Positions 17,165 through 26,666 of a DNA stretch of 33,238 nt are shown in pieces. This DNA is from Rhodothermales bacterium (GTDB lineage: Bacteria > Bacteroidota > Rhodothermia > Rhodothermales > Bin80): the NCBI GenBank assembly GCA_012271185.1, contig JAAXGV010000182.1, positions 1 through 33,238 on the forward strand. The letters are read 5' to 3'. Position 1 is the stretch's first letter. Each line of letters begins with the position of its first letter. The notes beneath the pieces are model-generated. The model saw only the letters and a program-made list of their open reading frames with translations, did not search any database and was not told where the DNA came from. A program made the translations under genes and the position numbers.

Positions 17165-17539
17165 CTAGTGATCCGGTGCGGCCAGCCTGGCATAAAGCAG
17201 GGCTTGCTCGGACTCACTGAAGGATGGCCAGACAGCCTCAAGGCGCGCACCCAGGCGGACATGCCGCTTGGCTGCCGGTGAAAGTGTCCAGCAGCCCGGT
17301 ATCGCCAGGACCATCAGCGCGCAGAGCAGCATGCCAGCGGCCACCAGCGTTGCAGCCTGCATCAGCGTGGGCCGCCTTGCCTTGTGTTCCAGGGCGCGGG
17401 TGCTGGCGCTTACTTCGCGGGCGGCGGCCTGCAGTGCCATGAGCACCGGTGCGGCCTGGCGCTGAATTTCGGCGGTGCCGGCGTCATCTATCCGGTCGCG
17501 CAGCGATGTGGAACCCGTACTCAACGTCCCAGGCCGCAA
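17165..17539 (-). CDS. small predicted membrane protein, mobilization-accessory candidate
   Basis: 124-aa ORF overlapping the relaxase 3' end; Ala-rich helical N-terminus followed by one hydrophobic segment (LMQAATLVAAGMLLCALMVLAIPG). No family recognised. Confidence 0.6.
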   Translation of the reverse strand: MRPGTLSTGSTSLRDRIDDAGTAEIQRQAAPVLMALQAAAREVSASTRALEHKARRPTLMQAATLVAAGMLLCALMVLAIPGCWTLSPAAKRHVRLGARLEAVWPSFSESEQALLYARLAAPDH

Positions 17540-18378
17540 TCTCTCGTCCGGTCGTGGCCAAGCGCGGACAGGTCTCTTTCCATTGTGCGCTGCTGATCAA
17601 ATGCCTCGCCGAACCGCTCTTCCAGGCGCCACAGCGAGACGCCTGGGGCTATGCTGCTGCTCTTTGCGTACTCGAATCCGTCTGTTACGATGAGGCCAGA
17701 ACGCTGCGCCTTAAGCGACAGGCCATTGCGGGCCAGGCGCATGCTCAGGTCCTGCCAGCCGGAAGCGTCAGCAAAGTCGCGTCCTGCGACGCGCTGCACG
17801 AGCATCTGAAAGGGCAGCGCCTTGCCACGGCAGAGCGCCTTGTAGGCTCCCTTGCTCAGTGACTGGCTGCGTTCCGGTGGTGACTGGCCAGGAAGCTGAT
17901 ACAGGTGGCCTGGCACCCTCCGGAACCCGTGCTGCACCTCTGCATGACGCAGTGTGGCTTCAATAGCGCAGTAGGACCGATAGTCCGACTGCACAAGACG
18001 GGTTTCCGGATGGACCCGGTTCGCCATGATGTGCAGGTGGCGGTAGGCCTCGTCACCATGCGCAACGAACACAGCCTGGTGCTGTGACAGTGAGAGGCAC
18101 CGCACGACATTGTCAGCTACGGAGGTCATCTGGTCGCGTGTCGGGTTGTCCTCGGGTGCCCAGGACAGCGACACATGACAGACGGGCTTTTGCACGCGTT
18201 CGTTGCCGCGTGCGACAATGGTCATCTCCCACGCGATTTTCTGGAGACTGCCGGTGCAAACCAGGTTGCGGTTTTCCGTCCAGGCTACACGGCTGAGCGC
18301 CTGCCGATGAGGTTTGGGGCGGTCCAGATAGCGTGCAAGGGACTGGAAACAGGTGCTGGTGCAGGCCTGTGCGATCAT
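17521..18378 (-). CDS. relaxase/mobilization nuclease (MobA/VirD2-like)
   Basis: MIAQ...LARYLDRP N-terminus; VCHVSLSWAPEDNPTRDQMTSVADNVVRCL; HQAVFVAHGDEAYRHLHIMANRVHPETRLV carries the H...HxH relaxase motif. Confidence 0.87.
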   Translation of the reverse strand: MIAQACTSTCFQSLARYLDRPKPHRQALSRVAWTENRNLVCTGSLQKIAWEMTIVARGNERVQKPVCHVSLSWAPEDNPTRDQMTSVADNVVRCLSLSQHQAVFVAHGDEAYRHLHIMANRVHPETRLVQSDYRSYCAIEATLRHAEVQHGFRRVPGHLYQLPGQSPPERSQSLSKGAYKALCRGKALPFQMLVQRVAGRDFADASGWQDLSMRLARNGLSLKAQRSGLIVTDGFEYAKSSSIAPGVSLWRLEERFGEAFDQQRTMERDLSALGHDRTRDCGLGR

Positions 18379-18730
18379 GGAATATCTGGCGATTTTGTGA
18401 GGCCACGCAGGGTTGCGGGTGCCTGGTGGTGTGCCCGGCCATCATCCGAATGTCGGAGTTTGAGCGCCATCCGCTGAGCCTCTCCCACCACGTGTGGCGA
18501 GTTCAGGACGTTCTTGCGCATGCGTGCTGGTCTCCTGAGTCCCGGCCTGGCCGTGAGGCGGTCGTGTTTCGCCTGGTGAAGTGTACTGTGATCTGCCGGG
18601 TGCGACATTTTCTTTGAGCTGAAGTGTCTGGGCTGGTACACGGCAGCGGGTCCGTATCTGCAGGCGGTCTGAGACAGGTGTGACAATGTGTTGTGCAGCG
18701 ACACACAAGGACCAGCGTCTGCTCCGGGCG

Positions 18731-18943
18731 CTAGTAACGGCGGAACAGCTCCGCGGCACCTGCAGCGCTGATGTCCCGCATGTGTCTGCAGGAAGCGGCG
18801 GCCGCCGCGAATACGCCTGCCGCATTCATATCGCGCAGCTCCGCCTCCGGTACCTCGTTCAGCAGGCAGGTCAGGAGCTGCTTCAGCCCTCATCACACGT
18901 AAGCACGCATCCATTTATCCAAGTCCAGCGTCATTTTGCTCAT
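18731..18943 (-). pseudogene. possible interrupted small ORF upstream of the relaxase (tandem in-frame TGA TGA)
   Basis: Minus-strand frame reads MSKMTLDLDKWMRAYV-TGA-TGA-GLKQLLTCLLNEVPEAELRDMNAAGVFAAAAASCRHMRDISAAGAAELFRRY-TAG; the post-stop part has GC-rich third positions and protein-like composition. Function unknown. Confidence 0.3.
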
Positions 18944-19226
18944 CGTCCTGGGCGTGTGACGTCGCCTTTCTTCGCATGCAGGCGGCGGTGTGTTTCCCGG
19001 AGCTGCTTCTGCAGCAGAACAGGGGCACAACTGATAATGTCGTGCGGATACGGTGACTACTGTCAGGGTGCAGAAACCTGGCCGGTGTACTGTCGTACCC
19101 GGCTTTCCGAATTTGATAGGTGCTGAAGTTGCATGCACGCCATGCGGAAGTTATCTTGCCTTCGTATATTCGTGCCTATCCCGGTCCGGGCTATGCCAAT
19201 TCTCCACAAAACCAGTGAATAGCACC

Positions 19227-22076
19227 ATGAAACACGCTACAGCCTTTGCTTTGCAAGCCCTTCTCGCGGTAGTGCTCCTGCATCAAGCTGCGTATGCGCA
19301 GCAGGTGGTCGTCACCGGAACGGTCACAGATGTAGACACCCAAGATCCCATCCCGGGGGCGACGGTGGTAATTGAGGGCACTACTACCGGTACCACCACG
19401 GACAACGAAGGAAACTTCTCGATTGAGATACCTTCCCGCGAGTCAGTTATTGTCATCAGTTTTGTCGGATATGCGAGTCAGACCTGGGTGCTCCCCGAGG
19501 GTCAGACGCACATCGTTTGCCGCCTGCGTGAAAGTGTGCTTGGCCTGGAGGAGGTGGTTGTCGTCGGAACGCGTCGCGAACCTCGGCTTGTAAAGGACTC
19601 CGCTGTTCCAGTCGATGTGATTGGGCCGCGTTCCCTGCACTCGTCAGGGAGCGGCGACTTTGATGACATGCTCCGTACCCAGGTGCCATCCTTCAATGTG
19701 CAGCGTCACGGCATTGATGATGAGGGCACACTTGTTCGTCCGATCACGCTACGTGGCTTACCTGCAGATAACGTGGTGGTACTGCTCAATGGCAAGCGCC
19801 GGCACCGCTCGGCCTCTATTGCTCTGTTAGGTTCCTCACTGAATACGGGCGCGCAGGGGGCAGATCTCAACATGATCCCGGGCATCGCCATCAAGCAGCT
19901 CGAGATTCTTCGTGACGGAGCCTCAGCACAGTATGGAGCCGATGCCGTTGCGGGTGTCATGAACATGCAGCTGCGCGACAACCCGGACGGTGTGCTGATC
20001 CGGATGCGTGGAGGCCAGTACCTCCTTGAAGGGGATGGCGAATATGGTCAGGTCGGCTTCAACGTGGGCCTTCCGCTTGGATCGAGCGGGTTCGTGAACC
20101 TGAGCATGGAATGGGAGGATACCGCACCGACGATCCGTAGCGGCAAGCGCTCAGACGCGGCGGCTCTCGAACTGCTGGGTTATCCGGTAGCCGATCCCGC
20201 CCAGATCTGGGGCAGCCCGGACATCGATGGCTCGTACGTTGGTTTCCTGAACATGGGCGTTGACCTGGGCTTAAACATGCACGTGTATGCCTTTGGTGGC
20301 TATGGCCAGCGTACTGCCGAGGGTGGCTTCTACTTCCGGTCGCCTGGCACGTCAAGCGCACGCGGCAGCGTGTTTCGCATTGGGAGTCAGCGTGCGGTCG
20401 GTGACTTGGACGAGGGGGACGAAGTGGATTGCGCGCATCATCCGGACCTGCCCTCGCTGGATAGCGACAAGGCTGCTGTAGACGCTTTCATCACTGCCAC
20501 GAAAGGGGATTGTTTCATGTTCAACGAGCGGTTTCCGGGCGGATTCACGCCACGCTTTGGCGCTGATATCACGGACTACAGCGTTTTTGCCGGACTTCGC
20601 GGCGGCAAGTCGGATGGCTTCAACTGGGATGCAAGTTTCAGCCTTGCACAGAGCCGTGCTGATTACTTCATCTATAACACGATCAACGCGTCGCTGGGGC
20701 TGGAGTCTCCGACGAGCTTCAAGCCGCGTGCGTACCAGCAGGATGAGTGGGCAGCCTCTCTGCTCCTGGGGTATCCCGTAGACGTGGAAGCGTTCCATTC
20801 ACCGCTGAACGTGGCCTTCGGTGCGGAGATTCGCGACGAGACCTTTTCGACGGAAGCTGGTGACGAAGCATCGTGGATGCCGGGACCGTATGCCTTTCAA
20901 GGGTTCAGTGTAGGTTCCAACGGATATCAGGGACTGCATCCCGACTTTGCGGGTACCTGGAGCCGCCCCAACATGGCAGCGTTCCTGGATCTGGAGGCTG
21001 ATGTGAGTGAGGACTGGGTTGTTGGACTGGCCGCCAGATATGAGAACTACTACGAAAACTTTGGCAGCACGCTTACAGGGAAGCTTGCCGCGCTGTATCA
21101 CGCTACCGATCGGATTTCGTTCAGAGGTACAGCAAGCACGGGGTTCCGTGCGCCAACGCCTGGTCAGTCCAACCTGCAGGTGTTCCAGACGGCACTGAGC
21201 GCTGATGGTGACAAGCTGGTGGAAGCGGGCCAGCTTCCACCCACCCACCCCATCGCTGAAGGCCTTGGGGGCGTTGAGCTCGTGGAAGAGACAGCAACCA
21301 GCCTGTCGCTGGGCACCGTTGTGGAGTTGGCTGAGGACCTTACGCTTACGTTTGACTACTTCAGCGTCAGTATCCAGGATCGTATTTCGCTCACGGGCAA
21401 CATAGCCGTTTCCGACGAGATCCGGGATATCATGGATTCCAGAAATCTTCTGGGCGGCATTGAGAACCTGGCGGAGGTCAAGTACTTCTCCAACGACTTT
21501 GACACGCATACCCGCGGGACGGATCTGCTGCTGGCGTTTGACCGCCAGCATGACAATGATCATGCAACTACTGCGACAATCGCGTGGAACTGGACGCAGC
21601 ATTCGCTGGGCAACTTTTCGCAGCCGAGAGATATCAGCACCTTCCTGGGAGAGCCGCTCAGCACGCCGTTCAACATTACGATACTCACCCCGCGCCGGCA
21701 GATAGAGATGCAGACGCTCAACCCAAGCCATCGTTTTGTTGCGTATGGCCGTCATCTGCTTGGCAACTTCTGGGGTGCCCTCCGTGCAAATTACTGGGGC
21801 AGCTGGGAAGCCTGTGTCCTCAACAGCAACACCTGTGAAAACGATGCGGGCTCATTGCTCCACGAATTCCCGAGTGCGTTTCTGCTTGACGCAGAAATCG
21901 GCTTCATCTTCGCTGGTGATTATCGCATTGCGATTGGTGCTGACAACATCTTTAACCACTATGTGCGCGCCGCTGAGGTGGAAACACTTGGGCAGGGCAA
22001 CGCTCGCCCGACCACCACGCCGTACGACTACAACGGCACGCATTTCTATGCACGCTTTACCGCAGACCTGTTCTAG
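19227..22076 (+). CDS. TonB-dependent outer-membrane receptor with N-terminal carboxypeptidase-regulatory-like domain
   Basis: Signal peptide MKHATAFALQALLAVVLLHQAAYAQ; GTVTDVDTQDPIPGATVVIEGTTTGTTTDNEGNFSIEIP; plug LRGLPADNVVVLLNGKRRHRSA; C-terminal HFYARFTADLF. Start at ATG 19227. Confidence 0.95.
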   Translation: MKHATAFALQALLAVVLLHQAAYAQQVVVTGTVTDVDTQDPIPGATVVIEGTTTGTTTDNEGNFSIEIPSRESVIVISFVGYASQTWVLPEGQTHIVCRLRESVLGLEEVVVVGTRREPRLVKDSAVPVDVIGPRSLHSSGSGDFDDMLRTQVPSFNVQRHGIDDEGTLVRPITLRGLPADNVVVLLNGKRRHRSASIALLGSSLNTGAQGADLNMIPGIAIKQLEILRDGASAQYGADAVAGVMNMQLRDNPDGVLIRMRGGQYLLEGDGEYGQVGFNVGLPLGSSGFVNLSMEWEDTAPTIRSGKRSDAAALELLGYPVADPAQIWGSPDIDGSYVGFLNMGVDLGLNMHVYAFGGYGQRTAEGGFYFRSPGTSSARGSVFRIGSQRAVGDLDEGDEVDCAHHPDLPSLDSDKAAVDAFITATKGDCFMFNERFPGGFTPRFGADITDYSVFAGLRGGKSDGFNWDASFSLAQSRADYFIYNTINASLGLESPTSFKPRAYQQDEWAASLLLGYPVDVEAFHSPLNVAFGAEIRDETFSTEAGDEASWMPGPYAFQGFSVGSNGYQGLHPDFAGTWSRPNMAAFLDLEADVSEDWVVGLAARYENYYENFGSTLTGKLAALYHATDRISFRGTASTGFRAPTPGQSNLQVFQTALSADGDKLVEAGQLPPTHPIAEGLGGVELVEETATSLSLGTVVELAEDLTLTFDYFSVSIQDRISLTGNIAVSDEIRDIMDSRNLLGGIENLAEVKYFSNDFDTHTRGTDLLLAFDRQHDNDHATTATIAWNWTQHSLGNFSQPRDISTFLGEPLSTPFNITILTPRRQIEMQTLNPSHRFVAYGRHLLGNFWGALRANYWGSWEACVLNSNTCENDAGSLLHEFPSAFLLDAEIGFIFAGDYRIAIGADNIFNHYVRAAEVETLGQGNARPTTTPYDYNGTHFYARFTADLF

Positions 22077-22097
22077 CAGGTAACCTGCGGTAAAGAG

Positions 22098-22140
22098 CAG
22101 ACTGCCCCCTGAGTCCAGGCTTGGGGGGCAGTCTGTTGTT
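22098..22140 (+). terminator. intrinsic terminator downstream of the TonB-dependent receptor
   Basis: Perfect 12-bp inverted repeat CAGACTGCCCCC (22098-22109) / GGGGGCAGTCTG (22124-22135) followed by TTGTTT. Confidence 0.85.
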
Positions 22141-22207
22141 TGACGGGTGCCGGGCGTCTGCGATGGCATTGCAACCTTTGGCCTCGGGTATACCTCCCGG
22201 CCGCGGG

Positions 22208-22280
22208 TGGAGCTAAGCGGAGTCGAACCGCTGACCTCCTGAGTGCGATTCAGGCGCTCTACCAGCTGAGCTATAGCCCC
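22208..22280 (-). tRNA. tRNA-Ala (anticodon CGC)
   Basis: Reverse complement GGGGCTATAGCTCAGCTGGTAGAGCGCCTGAATCGCACTCAGGAGGTCAGCGGTTCGACTCCGCTTAGCTCCA folds as a cloverleaf; anticodon loop ATCGCAC gives CGC. 3' CCA is not encoded (next bases CCC). Confidence 0.95.
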
Positions 22281-22381
22281 ATGCAGGCAGACGCAAACGC
22301 ACAAAGTGTGGTCAGGGTCCGGCTGCTGTCGAACAATGGGCGCCGGAAGCTGGTACAAACCTGCCACTTAGCAGGACAGCG

Positions 22382-25099
22382 ATGAAACCGGATCCGTTTG
22401 GTGCGCGCGCGCCTTTTGATACAGGCAGTGGCACGGCCTGTCTTTATCGTCTGGACCAGCTTGTTCGCCACGGGTACACTATAGATAAGTTACCGTATGC
22501 GGTCCGGATCATGCTGGAAGCGCTGCTGCGCCGGTGCGATGGCAACACGGTAATGCAGAAGGATGTGGATCGCCTAGCATGTTACGATGCGAAGGCGCCA
22601 GCCAGGCAGGAGATCCCTTTCTCTCCCGCCCGTGTGCTGCTGCAGGATTTTACGGGAGTGCCGGCGGTAGTGGATCTGGCGGCCATGCGGAGTGCCATGG
22701 CGCGCCAGAGCGGGGACCCTGGAAGCATTAACCCGCGCGTGCCGGTACATCTGATCATAGACCACAGTGTTCAGGTAGACTATTACGGCATTCCCGAGGC
22801 GCTTAGGCTCAACTCGGAGTTTGAGTTCAGGCGTAACCGAGAGCGGTACGAGTTTCTGAAGTGGGGACAGCAGGCGTTTGACAACTTCTTTGTGGTTCCG
22901 CCGGCAAGCGGCATCTGTCATCAGGTAAACCTGGAATATGTTGCACGCTGCGTGTGGACCGGGGTGCAGAATGGGGTGCAGGTGGTCTACCCGGACTCGC
23001 TCGTAGGCACAGATTCCCACACGACCATGATCAACGGGCTGGGGGTCATGGGTTGGGGTGTCGGAGGTATTGAGGCTGAAGCCGTGATGTTGGGTCAACC
23101 CATCTTTATGCTCATGCCAGAGGTGGTGGGCTTCCGCCTGACCGGCAGGCTGTCCGAGGGCGCTACTGCCACAGACCTCGTGCTGACGGTTACCCAGATG
23201 CTGCGAAGCTATGGTGTCGTAGGGCGTTTCGTGGAGTTTTTCGGGCCTGGCGTTCGCAGCCTGAGCGTACCGGACCGTGCCACCATTAGCAACATGTCGC
23301 CGGAGTACGGGGCTACGATGGGCTTCTTCCCGGTTGACGACGAAACGCTGGCGTTCCTCCGGCGCACAGGGCGTGATGCGTCGCTGGTGAATCTTGTGGA
23401 GCGGTATACAAAAGAGCAGGGGCTGTTCCTGGAAGCTGTTGAAAAAGATTATTTCGATGTACTGGAGCTGGACCTTGCGTCGGTGACGGCCAGTGTTGCC
23501 GGTCCCAAGCGTCCGCAGGATCGCATACCGGTGCCTGGGCTGGGCAGAGCATTCAGGCAGTCTCTTACCGCAGACGCGGGCCCCAAGGGCTTTGGCCGAG
23601 GCGCGGACACCCTCGGTGATGCTGCGCGCTTCATGAACGGGAAGGGCCAGAAAGAGCAGCTCAGCAGCGGCGATGTGGTCATTGCTGCGATAACGAGCTG
23701 CACCAACACGAGCAACCCCAGTGTCATGATCGGGGCAGGTCTCCTCGCAAAGAAAGCTGTGGAGCGCGGCCTGACGGTGAAGCGGCATGTAAAGACCAGT
23801 CTGGCGCCCGGCTCCCGCGTCGTCACCGAGTATTTGCATAGTGCCGGGCTGCTGCCGTATATGGATCAGCTGGGCTTCAATCTCGTCGGGTACGGATGCA
23901 CTACATGCATTGGCAACTCAGGACCCTTGCCGGAAGCTATAGCCGGCGCCATCCGTGAAAAGGACCTTATCGTGGCGGGCGTACTGTCCGGAAACCGCAA
24001 CTTCGAAGGTCGCATACACCAGCTGGTCCAGGCAAACTACCTGGCGTCACCTCCGCTGGTGGTGGCCTATGCACTGGCAGGGACCGTGGACATTGATCTG
24101 GTGAACGATCCGATCGGTCAGGACTCCTCCGATCAGGACATCTTTTTGCGCGACATCTGGCCGGACCCGGCAGAGGTTCAGGCAATCATAGATGCTGTGA
24201 TTACGCCGGAGATGTTTGTGGAGGAATACCGTGGCATTGAGGAGTCAAACGACACCTGGAACGCCATCGATATCCCTACGGGGTCCTTATTCGCCTGGAC
24301 AGACGAATCCACATATGTGCGGGAGCCACCGTTCTTTTCGGGGCTGTCTCGTGAAGTGCCAACGCCGGTGCCCATCCGCGGTGCCCGGGTGCTGGTCAAG
24401 GTTGGAGATTCCACTACCACAGACCACATCTCCCCTGCCGGCGCCATCGCAGTGGACGAACCTGCCGGCTTGTACCTGAAAGCGCGGGGCGTGAAGGTGC
24501 GTTCCTTCAACTCCTTTGGCTCACGTCGCGGCAATCACGAGGTCATGATGCGGGGCACCTTTGCGAATATCAGGATCAAGAACCAGCTGGTGCCGGGCTC
24601 TGAAGGAGGCATCACCAGGTGCTTCGTTGACGAAGGCGAGGTCATGCCGATCTATGATGCGGCCATGCGCTATCAGGCGCAGGGCGTGCCGCTGGTGGTG
24701 CTGGGTGGCAAGGACTACGGCATGGGCTCCAGTCGTGACTGGGCTGCCAAGGGCACCATACTGCTTGGCGTACAGGCTGTGATTGTGGAGAGCTTTGAGC
24801 GTATTCACCGCTCCAATCTTATTGGGATGGGTGTTCTGCCTCTTGAATACCACCGTGGCGAAACGGCTGCTACACTGGGCCTTGACGGAACCGAGACATA
24901 CGATATAGAGGTCAGCGCATCGCTGGCAGCCAGCCAGGATGTGCCTGTGACTGCGATGCGCAGCGACGGCTCACGTGTACGCTTTGCTGCGCGCTGTCGC
25001 CTGGACACGCCTGTCGAGGTGGATTACTACAGGCATGGCGGTATCCTGCATTATGTGTTGCGGGAGTTCTTGGCCCAGAAGACGCCGGCTACGGCCTGA
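22382..25099 (+). CDS. acnA: aconitate hydratase AcnA (IRP1-type)
   Basis: [80 protein letters not shown]. Confidence 0.97.
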   Translation: MKPDPFGARAPFDTGSGTACLYRLDQLVRHGYTIDKLPYAVRIMLEALLRRCDGNTVMQKDVDRLACYDAKAPARQEIPFSPARVLLQDFTGVPAVVDLAAMRSAMARQSGDPGSINPRVPVHLIIDHSVQVDYYGIPEALRLNSEFEFRRNRERYEFLKWGQQAFDNFFVVPPASGICHQVNLEYVARCVWTGVQNGVQVVYPDSLVGTDSHTTMINGLGVMGWGVGGIEAEAVMLGQPIFMLMPEVVGFRLTGRLSEGATATDLVLTVTQMLRSYGVVGRFVEFFGPGVRSLSVPDRATISNMSPEYGATMGFFPVDDETLAFLRRTGRDASLVNLVERYTKEQGLFLEAVEKDYFDVLELDLASVTASVAGPKRPQDRIPVPGLGRAFRQSLTADAGPKGFGRGADTLGDAARFMNGKGQKEQLSSGDVVIAAITSCTNTSNPSVMIGAGLLAKKAVERGLTVKRHVKTSLAPGSRVVTEYLHSAGLLPYMDQLGFNLVGYGCTTCIGNSGPLPEAIAGAIREKDLIVAGVLSGNRNFEGRIHQLVQANYLASPPLVVAYALAGTVDIDLVNDPIGQDSSDQDIFLRDIWPDPAEVQAIIDAVITPEMFVEEYRGIEESNDTWNAIDIPTGSLFAWTDESTYVREPPFFSGLSREVPTPVPIRGARVLVKVGDSTTTDHISPAGAIAVDEPAGLYLKARGVKVRSFNSFGSRRGNHEVMMRGTFANIRIKNQLVPGSEGGITRCFVDEGEVMPIYDAAMRYQAQGVPLVVLGGKDYGMGSSRDWAAKGTILLGVQAVIVESFERIHRSNLIGMGVLPLEYHRGETAATLGLDGTETYDIEVSASLAASQDVPVTAMRSDGSRVRFAARCRLDTPVEVDYYRHGGILHYVLREFLAQKTPATA

Positions 25100-26666
25100 G
25101 GCCCCAGCCGCCACCGCCAGGGGTTTCAATGCGCAGGCGGTCCCCGGCTTCAAGGCTTTTCGTGAATTTGCCGTCCAGGGGGAGCGCTTCGGATGCGCCA
25201 GCGCAGGTCAGCGTGTTGCGGCCTCTTTTTCCTGGCTTGCCTCCCTGTAGGCCCCAGGGAGCATAGCGTCGCCGCTCACTAAGCATGGTTACGGTGGCGG
25301 GGCGCAGCAGCTCATATTCGCGCACAATGCCGTCGCCGCCCTGGTGCACCCCTTCGCCGCCTGAGCTGCTGCGCAGGCTGTATTCACGTATACGCATCGG
25401 GAACTGCATCTCCAGCGCCTCCACGGGCGTGTTCAGCGTGTTGCTCATGTGCACATGAACACCGCTCAGTCCGCCCGCAAGCGACGATGCGCCCATCCCG
25501 CCGCCCAGTGTTTCGTAGTAGGCGTAGGGCTGTCCCGCCTTGTCAAGCCCCCCGATGGTCACGTTGTTCATGGTCCCCTGGCCTGCCGCCGCGACCTGGT
25601 CAGGCAGTGCCTGTGCCAGTGCGCCAAAGGCGGCATCGGTGATGCGCTGCGATGTTTCCACATTGCCTCCGGCGACCGCGGCGGGCGGTGTGGCATGAAC
25701 CAGGCACCCTGGTGGCGCTTTGACGGTCACCGGAGCAAGGCAGCCTGCGTTCATCGGGATGTCGCCTTCCATAAGGCAGCGGACGACGTAATAGCAGGCA
25801 CTCTGTGTAACCGGCAAGACCGTGTTCAGCGGAGCCCTGATGATCGGGTCCGTGCCTGTGAAGTCAAATGTCACGCTGCCGTTTGCAATGGTTGCCTTCA
25901 CGCGGATGACTGGTGCATCCCCGCTTGGGAGTTCCAGGCAGTCTTCAAAGCTGTATGTACCAGTGGGCCATGTAGCGATAGCGGCGCGCGTCATCCGTTC
26001 GCTATACGCTTGAAGGTGGGAAGCGTACCGGAGAATCTCTGGCAGGCCGAAGCGCTGGGACAGCGCAACAAGCCTCCGTTCGCCCACAGCGTGCGCAGCG
26101 CGCTGCGCATCCAGATCACCGCGACGCTCGGCGGGTGTGCGCACGTTGCGCAGCACAAGGGACAGCAGATCTTTGTTGAGGGCGCCGGCCCGGTACAGCT
26201 TGACCGGAGGAATGATGATACCTTCCTGGTAGAGTGTGGTCGAGAGCGGCAGGGAGCCTGGGCTCATGCCTCCCACATCGGCGTGATGTGCCCGTGTGAC
26301 GGCAAAAAACGTCAGCGTGTCTCCGGCGAACACCGGTGATACCGTGGTGATGTCCGGAAGGTGGTTGCCACCCTGGTAGGGATCATTCAGGATGGTGATA
26401 TCGCCGGGCTGCCATGTATCTGTTGCGCGCAAGACCGCCTGGCAGCTGGCGGTCATGGCACCCAGGTGGACCGGAATGTGTGCGGCTTGTGCTACCATAG
26501 CACCGCCAGCATCAAAGACAGCGCAGGAGTAGTCCAGCCTTTCTTTGATGTTCGGGGAATAGCCTGTACGCTGGAGCGTGACGCCCATCTCCTCTGCCAC
26601 ACCGGCAAAGCGGTGGCGATACACCTCCAGGAGTACAGGGTCTGGCTCAGTGTGCAGCATCGGCAA
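25089..26666 (-). CDS. hyuB: hydantoinase B/oxoprolinase family protein
   Basis: [96 protein letters not shown]. Confidence 0.93.
   Translation of the reverse strand: MPMLHTEPDPVLLEVYRHRFAGVAEEMGVTLQRTGYSPNIKERLDYSCAVFDAGGAMVAQAAHIPVHLGAMTASCQAVLRATDTWQPGDITILNDPYQGGNHLPDITTVSPVFAGDTLTFFAVTRAHHADVGGMSPGSLPLSTTLYQEGIIIPPVKLYRAGALNKDLLSLVLRNVRTPAERRGDLDAQRAAHAVGERRLVALSQRFGLPEILRYASHLQAYSERMTRAAIATWPTGTYSFEDCLELPSGDAPVIRVKATIANGSVTFDFTGTDPIIRAPLNTVLPVTQSACYYVVRCLMEGDIPMNAGCLAPVTVKAPPGCLVHATPPAAVAGGNVETSQRITDAAFGALAQALPDQVAAAGQGTMNNVTIGGLDKAGQPYAYYETLGGGMGASSLAGGLSGVHVHMSNTLNTPVEALEMQFPMRIREYSLRSSSGGEGVHQGGDGIVREYELLRPATVTMLSERRRYAPWGLQGGKPGKRGRNTLTCAGASEALPLDGKFTKSLEAGDRLRIETPGGGGWGLRP

Noticed and set aside
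18375-18914. 179-aa minus ORF as a MobC-type accessory protein
   Set aside because: Although its TGA overlaps the relaxase ATG, the protein is Arg/Gly/His-rich without a ribbon-helix-helix-like segment, and another frame (18731-18943) is more protein-like in part of the region.
20799-21755. 318-aa ORF antisense to the TonB-dependent receptor
   Set aside because: Shadow ORF; the receptor frame is fully intact and conserved-looking.
22574-23839. 421-aa ORF antisense to acnA
   Set aside because: Same reasoning: the aconitase reading is unambiguous and the antisense protein is His/Arg/Pro-rich without motifs.
25449-26339. 296-aa + strand ORF within hyuB
   Set aside because: Antisense shadow of a well-supported HyuB frame.
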